The notes below the pieces were generated by a model. It was not told where the DNA came from. It did not search any database and was given only the letters and a program-made list of their open reading frames with translations. Shown piece after piece: positions 47,201 to 59,200 of a stretch of DNA of 64,000 bases. The position numbers and the translations under genes are program-made. The DNA is from Episyrphus balteatus (Eukaryota; Arthropoda; Insecta; Diptera; Syrphidae): NCBI RefSeq assembly GCF_945859705.1, contig NC_079137.1, forward strand, positions 78,885,150 to 78,949,149. The letters are read 5' to 3'. Each line of letters starts with the position of its first letter. The first letter of the stretch is position 1.

Positions 47201-50200
47201 AAATGGATTATAATCTCAAACCTATCTTCAAATCATTGTTGCAGACAATTTTCTAAGCTCACAATAAGTAATTGGATGAAAATACGTCTTCTTGCTGTAA
47301 ATTGACTTTGACGTTAGTATGCCGAAACAATTTTTTTTCCTGGTACACTAGGGTGTATAAGTACTTTTTTTACGTTTTATTGTTTGTGATAAAAATATGT
47401 GAATTTTCTTAAGTTCAAAATAAATAAATAAATCGAATTGCTTACCAAAAAACAAAAACTTTATCTTTTTTTAATTTTTCTGTGTGGCTTTATTTTTTAA
47501 CATCGAAAAAAAAAACATAGGTACTCTCGTTTGTGAACTATAGAAGATTATTTGCTGTGGAATTATTAAAAAAAATTATAGTTTAGTAAAAAATATACTT
47601 AAAATCGTAGAAAAAATACTTTAAATCAATGTAAATTGAAATAATTTGGAACCGAACACAACTTTTTTTTTTAAATTAAAATGAATGATTTTTAAATGAA
47701 ACAACTTTTTAACAAAAAAAAACTTCATTAACTGGAATTTGAAGTTACGTCCTTTGAATTACTGATCATGTGCTCAACAAACTATCGGTTTAAAATCACT
47801 TAGCCAGATTTCCATTTTAATGCTAGGGTTGATAAAAATTTAAGTACCTACATGTACAGCAATTTAAATAAGTTCGATTGGATGTAATTTTTTCAACGTA
47901 ATCAAGTGTGATCATTTTTTCTCATTATAGTTTTTAAGAGACGTAATTTTTTAACTTTTACCAATGAACAAAGGAGAATGGGCATATTGAACGTTTGGCG
48001 GCCAGTAATGAAATTGGTATCAAATGAAAGAACTATAACGTAGTAATCTTGAATATCCGACCAATGGAACTCAAAATATAAGCTTTTAAAGCCAACCACT
48101 TAGGGATTTTGTTTTTGAGATTTCAAAAGGAAAAAACAAACAAATAATTGAAAAAATAAGTCTTAAAGTAGACTCGAAATTGATGTTTTAAAAAGGAAAT
48201 ATTATGGGTTCTATTGGTATGATATCCAAGATAAAGGTCTTCAGGCTCAAAATGCATTTTATCCGTTTGTGAAGAACGTTAGAAGGATAAAACTTCTGCA
48301 CAATGTATGTAAGACTTAACTACATCAAAAAATAACAAAATCGTTCTTGGCCGCGGAACGTCCAAGTTTTATACAAAATTGCCCTTTCTCCTTTGAGGAA
48401 AAACTTTCTATCATATCTCTAAAGCTATAATGTTTATAATTTATATTTAACAATATAAAAAAAAAGTTTTTGGTTTAAATATGCAGGTTTTTTAAATAAA
48501 TTGCTTGAAAGAAACTTTGTTGAAATTTCGTTTTAACATGGTAATTAACCCTCTGTAGGCACACCTCTTTTTTGCGAATTTGGTGTATACTTTTTCATGT
48601 CGCTAGAACTTTTTTCTGTCTCACTATTTTATAGAGAATCATATATGAAATTGATGTAGAATTTTTCGAGGAATTCGAATATTGTATTCACAATATTGTA
48701 TTCAAAGAAAGGTATTTTCACTCTTAAAAAGACACTTTTTTGTGAACACCTTTCATTTTTGTCCTGCCAAATTCGCACCCGTGTGCCGACAGAGGGTTAA
48801 TTTAAGCTTCGTTTTTTAACAATATTAACAATATAATTGTCTAAATCAGTTGTAAAATTTAAAATTTTTTTAATGACGATTTAAAATAATTGTTCATTCA
48901 AATAAATTATTATTAACTATCACAATAACTTGCTCTTCTTTAAAAGTCGGAGAAGAAAAATTTTCACTAAACTGTGCTCGCCAACTATTCCATGAAAATG
49001 ACAGATTTTATAACAATTTTTATTTATTTGCAAAACACAAAAACTTTTTTCATTCTGTGCGGAACAGTTTCATTATAAACAGAGCAATAATCAATTTCTT
49101 GAAATGGCAAAAATCAAATTTGTTATATGTAAACGGCTCTAACAATTGGGATGAAAAGATAAAAAAAAATTGCTTTAGTCATCTTTAAAACGACGGTTTT
49201 TTCAAGAATAATGAGAATCAATCGAAAACGTTTGGAAAAAGGCTTACGCATATACATATACGGTTAAAAAAATAAATGAACGTACAACTTAGGCGGAAGA
49301 AAAGGCACACACATTTAAGAAGACACAGATACAAATATCCTTCAGTGTCAAAAATAATTCCAATGATTCAGCTGCTACTTATGTAAAAAAATTATTACCG
49401 AAGACAGGTTTTCTAATTTATGGACTTAATTTGAACCGAGTAGCCCAGTCGAATTAAACATTTCAAATGGAAAAAATTAGATCGTGCAATTTTTTTTCAT
49501 AGGACGGTAGAGAGAGCTTAAAACCAGTTTTTCGGGAAAATCGACCTTGTGCTTAAGCCGCCATCTTGGTTTAAAGGTAAAATACGTTTTAGCGAATAAC
49601 TCGGCCATTTTTAACTTTTGACAAAAATTATATATATAAAACTTGTAGAAAATTTTATTTTCTATAACTTTTATCTTAATAAATTTTTCTATATGACCCA
49701 TATTTTTCGAGTTAATTTGAAAAAACTATACCTCTACTCTGCTTAAACTTTTTACCCGCTTGATTATAGTTTTCAGGATCAACGCAATATGGGAGTGTTT
49801 TATATGTTTTTGGATATAATAAATCTAGCTGCAATGTCACTCACTCTCTCTTTTAAGCTTTTATTATAAACAATTGGTCATATCTCAGGGATTATTGAAC
49901 CGATTTGAAAAATTCAAAGACTTAATTGTCTTGCTAGACATCAGTTATAATATTTACTAATTTTGTTTAAAACGACACTTACCGATTTTGAGATAGTTCT
50001 TTTTGTTTATAAAATTTCAGGAATTTGCAAAAACTAACATTGCAGCTAGATTTATCATCCCCAAAAACATATAAAAACACTCCCATATTGCGTTGATCTT
50101 AAAATCTATATTCAAAGCGGGTATAAAGTTTAAGCTGAGTAGGGGTATAGTTTTTTCAAATTAACTCGAAAAATATGGGTCATATAGAAAAATTTATTAA

Positions 50201-53200
50201 TATAAAAGTTATAGAAAATTTTCTACAAGTTTTACATATATAATTTTTGTCAAAAATTAAAAATGGCCGAGTTATTCACTAAAACGTGTTTTACCTTTAA
50301 ACCAAGATGGCGGCTTAAGCACAAGGTCGATTTTCCCGAAAAACTTGTTTTAAGCTCTCAGTGATCCCCTCTATCGTCCTATGAAAAAAATTGCACGATC
50401 TAATTATTTCCATTTCAGCTTAATTTTTTGTACATCCCGACTGGGCTAGACTAGCATTTTTCAAATTGGGTTTAAAGAATACACCTGGTATTCATAAAAT
50501 GCAACAAACCCACCTAATACCTGTATTCTTCTCCTTCAAGTAGGGAATATTTTCATATAATGTTCTTGTTCTCATTATACACAATACGTTTGCAGTAAAA
50601 AATCAAAATATAGATCACATTCATTAATCATTTCACTAAATTTATTGATTTCCGTCAAACTTTTTGACGCTACCTCAACTATTTCTCTATTTAGAGCACA
50701 CGAAACGAAACTCCTAAAAGATTGTTAAGCGGGATCCGCCAACAACTGAATTCGTTTAGAATTTTTCTCACAGTTAAATTGAAATTACGATTAAAAATTA
50801 ACATAATAATTATGTATAATAAAATACAATTAATTCCAAACCACTCTCTTTTCAGTTCAAAGTACTATTTAACCCATGAATACATACATACATATATAAA
50901 TATAGACTTTCTCCAAAGTTCCTACATAGTTCCTATTTATCCTCCAAAAAACTTCCCTTATAGAAGAAGAAGTATTTATCTATATAGTAGATTGGAATAG
51001 GTAGTAGACATATTTGTCTGTGTCAGTTATAGAGTATTCTTCGTGCAACAAACTTAGCTCAAACAATTAGTCAAAAGTGTACGAGCTGAGCTACACACAA
51101 TGAAACAGAGTACTTGTCGTACCAATTCATTTTGTTATGTGCGCCTAGGAAGGGAAGAACTTTCTCTAGGTTTTATACTTTTCTTTCACTTCCACTTCCA
51201 CTTTTCCAATGCCTTCTATTTCCACATCTTTTAACGGCCACAAAACGACAAACTATATTTCATTCTGGTTAAAATTATATCAGTGAATAGATAGGTAAGT
51301 GGAGGACGAAGCGAGGGTCGAGTTGTCGAGAGGAGCTGTCTCTTTTATATCTATACAAAAACCTTATAGATGGTTATAGGCAGAGCATTTAAAACTCTTA
51401 AAAGGATGTGAAAAGGAACTTCTAAAACTTGATGCTGCATCTGCTATTACGGTTGCTATAACATTTTCTACCCTTACCCGTCACCAAAAACCCTTTTCGT
51501 CGTTTCGTTTTTTGGTTTTGAACTGTTCACCCAACCGTCTGTCGATGGTCCAACACCTTTACCGCTTCAGCTTGAGATACAGCATCGACATGGACCGACA
51601 CCGCACCATCGTCATCAATCTGCTTTTACTCGCACCCACTCGCTCACTCACGATTGCTTTTCTATCTTAATTAGTGGCAAACGTAAAATTACATCATTAA
51701 AAGTTCCGCCCCATGATTGCAGAGTTTAAAATCGGGTCTCGGTTCGGGTGGAGGCCTGGGAGAGTGGTGAGAGATGAGATGGGGAATTGCATGGACTTTC
51801 TGTGAGCCCGCAAAGATATGTCGAAGGTGTTACATGAGGTAGAATTTACACCTGCAAATGATGAGCACTTTCCGTAAGGTGCACGGGTGCTGAAAAGGGA
51901 GGGGTAGATGGGGGGTGAAGGCGATTGCCGATGAAGGGGAAACGAGGCAGTTTGAGATCCTTTCAATGCCGACATAGAGGATGTTTGCCAATTAAATTTG
52001 TTGCAGGAAATTCTCGGTCTCGCGTGGAAATTTCTTTTTTTTTCTGGTACCTGCTTCTGTTATTTCGGCGGCAAGACTACATTTAGCGCGGAATGGGGAA
52101 TACAAAATTATCATTTAAATTACTACGGAAATTATGGTTGGCTGAATTGGTAGCTTGGTGTTATTGCTGCTTCTATAGCGCTCCTATAAGGCTCCTGCTT
52201 TTGAAGGAAAGGTATAGTACCGAAGATAAATGCCGGTGTCTTGTTCTTTTATATACCTTTGGAAGAAGACTGTGTGAAAAGGAACATTTCCTTTCCTTAT
52301 AGAGCTTTGTTTTATGAATTCAATAGATCTAAGTTTTTCTGTTTGAAAAAAAGGAAGTTACTCTTTCTACTGAACGTTGATTTTATTGTAATTACCTATT
52401 ATTTTTTTTTTTATTACAGATTACATGCATTCATTGTGTAAGAATCATTTTCTACAACAATTATATAGAAAAATCGATGGTGCAGTATTGTGGTCACAAA
52501 ATGAACGCAATCTTGATTGCATTATAACATTCCAAACGCATTCGATATTGCAAAGATTTATGCTGAGATTTGATATGTTGCAACTAGATTGCAATGATCA
52601 TTTGTATGTTTATGATGGAGCGCATGCTGTGGCAACACCAAAGGTAAGTGAAAAATTAAAATAATAATAACATTTTTAAAAATTACTTTGATAATTAAAA
52701 ATAATAAGCTAAACATACTCATAAAACGGTTCTGAATTATGAGTTATGAATATAATGTACATATATTACATGGATTCGTTACGGGTGTGACACATTTACT
52801 CATAGCTTTATTGAAAACTCACCCATTCTTCAATATTAGTAGAATGAAAATTTAGTTATCTAAAAATGGTACCATAATTAATTGAAAATATACTTGACTT
52901 ACAGCCCGATTTTCCTCCATCAGTCAGAACACAAGAGAGTCACAAATCTTCTATAGAACAGGTCACATTTAAATTTTCAAAGTAACTTCACGAATAATAA
53001 ATGCTTTTTTTTTGACTCTCACAACTTGTGATTGTGGGGGAGAATCGGGGTATTAGTTTCAACATTCAATTTAGTTGTGTTATGGGTGTGACATGACAAA
53101 AACTTTTGAATTGAAAAGGAAACTAAAAATTTATAAGACGAACATTTATCAAACATATTAGTTTATATGAGGCCATAAGAGCCATAATAGTTCCTGAATT

Positions 53201-56200
53201 GATTATTGAACTTTTCTCTTTACTTTACTTATGAAGCTAAAACTTGGATTAATTGTTGAAAAAAAAAAAAATTTTCGAAAATTTCGAATTTCGAAAATCG
53301 TTGGAGCCATTTTTTTTAAATAATTTTTTATATATAAAAATGTTCAAACATTTTACAAAATATTATTCAACACATAAAAACTAAATTTCGATAAAACTGA
53401 TCAACCCGTTTTCAAAAAATTTTGAAATACTTTTTAAAATTCCAAAAATGTGTTTTTATCGTTTCTTAATACAAATTTTGGCCGAATTCAGGGGTCGAAT
53501 TACGGCATACGTTCGTTAACGTATGGTTGCTATGTGTATCTATCGTTTTCTAATAATTAAATAGAGACGGAAAAAGTCAAAACGCAGGCACAAGGGATTT
53601 ATAATGTCCTCAAAAATGTTTTTGGTAAAAGGGTGTTTTTTTGAGAGGTTGAGTTAGTGTGAGAAAAAATCAATAACATCTGACATTAATTTTGTTAATT
53701 TTTTAAAATTGGAGAAAAGGTTTATTTTATCATAATAATAGAGAATTTAAGCGGTTTATAGAGTTATTTGAGTGAAAGGGTGTTTTTTTTTTTTTTAAGA
53801 AAAGATGAAATTCAGAACTAGTACCAATAACTCTTATTACAAATATGATACCCCAGTGAAAATTGGTAAAAATGTTTCATTCACCACAGGCATCAAGGCT
53901 GTAAACAAAAATATTTAATGTCAAAGGGTGTTTTTTTTTTTTTTGAGAAACAAGAAAAATCCGTGATAAGTCCGATATAATTAATGGAGTAAAAGGTACC
54001 CTTACAAACTTTATTGCAAAAGGAATTATGAATAAAATAAGTATTTATAAATACATATAAATCCCAGGTTTTGAAAAAAAAAAAAATAAATAATATTAAT
54101 AATACCCTATTGAACTTTTGCAATTATGTTATTTTTGGGATTGGAATCAAGAATCTAAAGTGTCTATAAGAATATCATTGTTAAAGGGGTATTTTTCTAT
54201 CGTAGAAATAATTTATGGGCCACCCTAATGAAATTTTCCAACAACGATGTGATATAAAGCAAAATTAAAGAGACTAAAAGGTTGTTTTTTACAAGAAGGA
54301 AGTAAATTCTGTAGTCTTGCAGTCAGACAGCACCCTTAAAAACTTCTTGGACCCTTCTTTCGGAATGAATGGAGGCTTCAATTTGTGTTTTATTGGTATC
54401 ACAATTTTATTGGAAACTTATTCTTAACACTCTTTGAATGCGTCTTGCAATCACAAATCCCCTCTAAAAAAACATTTGAACTAGCGCATTTATTTTGAAA
54501 AGGGAAAATTGTATCATTTGTGAAATGTTTATTTATGCTATCACAATTTATTGTACGCACAGTCAAATTGCGTCAAAAAAAAACGTATGTGTGAACCGCG
54601 GGCTTTATGGCTACCTACTGTTGCAGTTGCAGCTGTTTCATGGATAACAATAGCAATAGCATATTTGGAGGGGCTAGTAAAATTTTACTCTATTCATTGA
54701 CGTTGATAAGCTAAAAATCTACAATTGGGTGAAGCAATTCATGTGGGCGAGGTAGCGCAGTATATAGTGTACTAGCCTCTGAACTCGCTTAGTCTGATTC
54801 AATACTCAAGTGTGACGGAAAAAGTGTGATAGAAAATTACTAAGACTCAAAAGCCTCAAATAAATGGAATAAAGTTCACCAAATATACAACAAAGTCATA
54901 ATTTATTCACTCTCCATTAATTTTAAAGCCCCTATCATACATGAGAAAACTGTCAAATCTCCTTAAAAATTTTGACATTTGCTATTTAAAATGGCAACTT
55001 TAAATTTAATGGAGTGTGAATGACTTTCAACTAAGACCTAAATTCAGGATAGGTTTCTATCAAGCATTATTAATGTTCTCCCGGATTTCCCATTCCCTTT
55101 CAAAATATTATCGTATTACCCTTGAATTTTACTCATAAACACTCATAATTCACCATCATTTTTTAATCACAAACCCTAATCAACAAAACAAAATACAAAA
55201 AAAAAACAAGCAAACCACTCACCTCATTCTTCAAAAAACAAAAGCACAAGAAAACATTAAAAAGAAAAAAACAAAAATTTTTTTAAATGAAGTTAATCCG
55301 TCTTCGTCGCTACTTGACATAAATACCTTACTTCACTCATGATGCGTTCCAAAGAGAAGGCTAAGTACTAAAAAACAAACGCTTAACAGGTCGCTTCGCA
55401 TGAACACAAAAAAAAAATTAAGGTTAAGACCGAATTTCCACAAAATCTTCACTTTCTCTTTTTCGCAATTTTTTGTACTTCTACTTGCTTGTGCCATATA
55501 TATCCAAAACCCAAAGTCTTCTTCTATGAATTTTTTATAGAGAAACAAAATATCCTACAACCAACTGAATCAGAAAAAAAAATTCACCTAAGCCTTCTCA
55601 AGTTCTGTTTATATGTCTCCACATGTTTAAATCCTTCGAAATCCTTTCCTATCCCAAATGCCTCCAAACCAACCATATATAATATAAATAACGAATACAA
55701 GAAGAAAAAAGTATATAATCAGTCCTAACTACGTCTATTAGATGTCATCTACGCGGTTTTAACATCTAACTTCTATCAGTTTTTTATTTGTGCTGTTGCG
55801 ATGTTGTTGTTGTTGTTGTTGTTTTTGTTGATGTATGAGTTTATCCTTGAGAGAGTACTACTTCTGGGACGACCAAGGACCATGAGAGAATAAACGAAAA
55901 AAAAAAAAACATAACGAGAGAGTTAAATTCTCGCTATGTGATATGATGGAATGGTAGCAATTTTATGCCCCAGGAAAGAGGTATGAGTTGGGTTGGGTTG
56001 GGTTGGGTTGAGTTGAGTTGGTCGTTGGGATGAGAAGGCCTGATGGGATGCTTGCGTTTCTGTTGCTGCTATGTGGTTTTCTGGAATAGCAAGGAAGAAC
56101 GTAGTTTCGTTCGGGGAAATATTTTCTCTAAGTGTATCTAAAGGCAGTTTTTTTTGTTTTTTTTTTGTTTTTTGTACTTTCTTGATATTTACTTATTTTC

Positions 56201-59200
56201 TTGTTGCATATTTTTTCTATACTCTTGCGAATGCGTTTCTTAGCTTGAGGGCCTTTTGCAGAACTGAGAACTGAACGGAAGCCGTAGCAAAGCTCTTGGG
56301 AATAGACAAAAACTTCTTTGCTAAGCGCCGAGCATATAAAAGGGATTTGCTAGAACGAAACTAACGAAAGTTTTGTTGTTTTTTCTTTCCAAAAAAAATA
56401 AGCTCATCGTTCCTTTTTGGCTTTGGCCATAATAAAATTTTCTTCTTCGCAGAATGTGAAACAATATGAAGAAAATGTTTTCATTTCAAGGCTTTTTAGC
56501 CTTTAGATTAGGTTTTTTTTTTTTTTTTTGGGTGGAAGCCTCTTTTATTCGGCAAACGGGTATGATGGAATTTGTAACAATGGAGAACTTATATATTTTG
56601 TCGACAAAAATTGGCGGTGGTGGCGGGCGAAATATGGCATGATGTCGAGGAAGAATGGTGCGGATATTTTATTTATTTATTTATTTTTGTTCTCTTTGTT
56701 GGCCCAAATGCAACAGATATTTTTTTTGGATATAATGGAATTTTTTTTTCCATTTATTTATTGTTCGTTTTCTAATGCCAAACAATGGGATTAAAATATT
56801 GTCATAAGGTATGAATAGATAGATAGAAAGAGAGAGATAGAAATAGTAGGGCATTTTCATCTTCTATCTACAAGTTTTGTTAATTGAAATCAGACAAAAA
56901 CCGACAATGCCTTTGTGGAAACTCAAATCGTGACCTATTTCGTTACGGTGGCTTTCAGAGTTGGTGATGAGTATAGTCGAAAAATATATAGAAAACAAAA
57001 ATATAATGGAAAAAAAAAAATAAAATCAGATAAAGTGGATGGATGACTAAAAGCTGATATAGAAGGCTCTATGGTAGCTATTGTGTAGGTTTGATTGGCG
57101 TAAATATGGCATTATTTTTCTTTCAAATCTATATGATGAGGCACATCACCCTGTCAGAGTATAGAGATACTATCCAAAAAGTTCTATATTTTCATGTTTA
57201 GGGGTAAACCTTTTATATCTACCTTAAAGGTAAGAGAGATTCTTATGAGTGATTATGAAAGTGACATTTTGACAGATACAGGATACAGACAGATATAAAT
57301 ACGAATCTCAACACAGAGAATATACATACACTGAGATTGGTTATAGCTATTTTTAAAATGTCTGGATTTTTCAATGGATTTATTAGAACTTTAGTCACAG
57401 GTTATAATATAACATTTTGGATATTTAATAACATTTTTATATACGACGATATGCTTGTCATCTATAAATATAATCACAAATGAATGGATTATTTCTTATA
57501 AGAATAGAGACTTATTGATTAAATTTTATTCGTTAAGTCCAAAAGTGTTATAAGTGGTTAACTTTAAAGTAGATAAAGGTAAAGATTATAGGAGTTAAAG
57601 TAAATGTTAATAAGTTTCCGGTATATAGTTGAAAGTTGAGAAAATTTTCATATTTTGATCAATATCTTGTCGTGCACATTTTTGTTGATCCAGACGAAAT
57701 CCAAAACATTGAAAAACGATTTTGTGTTCGAGACGTGCTGAATTAGTTGATCACCAGCAAAACTAGCCTGTATATATTTTTGAAAGAGACAGACTACTCA
57801 TGAGCAGACGACAACGATAATTAATCTAGCAATACCAACAAAGCTAGCCTCTAGTTGTAAACTACTCATGAGTAGATGATCCATTAAATTTTCTACTACT
57901 CATACTCATAAAAATACTTCAAACAATTTTGAAATGACAATTCAAATTATTGGGCGGCATAACAGAAATGTGAAATTTCCTTTATTTGACAGTGTTTCAA
58001 TTTAATTTAAAATGAGTCTGTAAAAAAGAGTTCAGAGATTTTCAATGAGTTTAAAATGTTCTACTTATGACGTTTTTAATTGGCAATCTGGAAGCAAAAA
58101 TAAGAAATCTGAATGCGTTCAATTGTGCAAAACTGACATTTCGGATTCCAAAAAAAAGGGAATTTCTCTTTTGGTTTTAAAAACATACACAGAAGCAGAA
58201 TCACTCACACATTCATAGATTCTTCCTTAAGCCTGGTACGCTGCTCGCGCTAAAATTTAGCTGAGATAAAATTCCCATACAAGTTAGCGATAACTTGTAT
58301 GGGATCCATTTTATATCGGCTAAAAATTTTCGATAACTTGTATGGGAGCTAAAATTTAGCGCGAGCAGCGTACCAGGCTTTAATGTTTGTAGCACAAAAA
58401 CAAATGAAATTTGGTGCGAATACACATATATGTGACACATGTCAAACTCAACCAATACATTCACACCAAACTTTAGATTCTTCGGAATAAAAAAAAAAAA
58501 ACTGTTCAATTGGGATTCCGAATCGAAGAACAATTCCGGATTGTCAATTAAAAACGCCATTACAATGAAGTGCAAGTGACATAAATGTCAAATTAAGTTG
58601 GTAGAGTTAGGCCATTGTGAATCATGGTATAAGAAGACAAAGGTAATATCATAAGAGTCGCCATTTTATTGGAGTAGGTAATAAGTTTTTGACGTTTAAT
58701 TTGGCAAAGTGAAAAGCAACAACAATTTCCAAGACAAATTTGTTAACAACAACTATTTCAATAAGGCAGCTGTCAAAAACTTAGGAAGCCATCTTTTTCT
58801 TCTTTCTTCTCTTGATACTACCTTCTTTTTTTATACCATTATTGTGAACACCGTCTTTGAGAGAGGACAACAAGAAACTTTTATTAGAATTAGAATCTTT
58901 AAAATCATTTTTGAAGAGAATTTCCTCTTGAATGTGAACGAAAACATGCGGACAAATGACAGCTCAGCGGGTTGGTTCTCAATGTGTGAAGCTATAGAGT
59001 GATACATTTACTGAGCTTAACGTTGAATCGTCGGTATATGGAAAACTGAAATCAGGGGTGGAATCGGATAACGCGATAGTTGAGTTTAGAGCTGTTTGCT
59101 GAAACGAAACTGAAGGATTTAAGTAAGTTTACACAGAAGTAAAAGTAGGGAATAAGATTTAATATTCTACTAAACTATTTAAGTTTCGTTTCAGCAAATA

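Larger units (their letters stand above)
41519..52419 (+). other. Intron 1 of the CUB-LDLa gene (10.9 kb)
   Basis: GTGAGT at 41519 to TTATTACAG before 52420. It holds family D copy 2 with a nested hAT-like insertion, family E copy 2, a piggyBac-type MITE and a 1-kb inverted repeat. Stretches 41590-42960, 44420-47965 and 50450-52400 show no repeat family. The last includes a GC-richer block (51000-52080) that might be regulatory, but I see no specific motif. Confidence 0.6.

Noticed and set aside
55987..56021. Telomere-like GGTTG repeats
   Set aside because: Only seven imperfect copies. Flies lack short telomeric repeats and the insect unit is TTAGG.
56334..56345. TATAAAAGGG as an intronic promoter
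   Set aside because: No TCAGT-type initiator at the proper distance and no plausible exon downstream.
58213..58575. 120-residue minus-strand frame
   Set aside because: Its C-terminal half is the Harbinger-like MITE and the rest has no protein-like signal.
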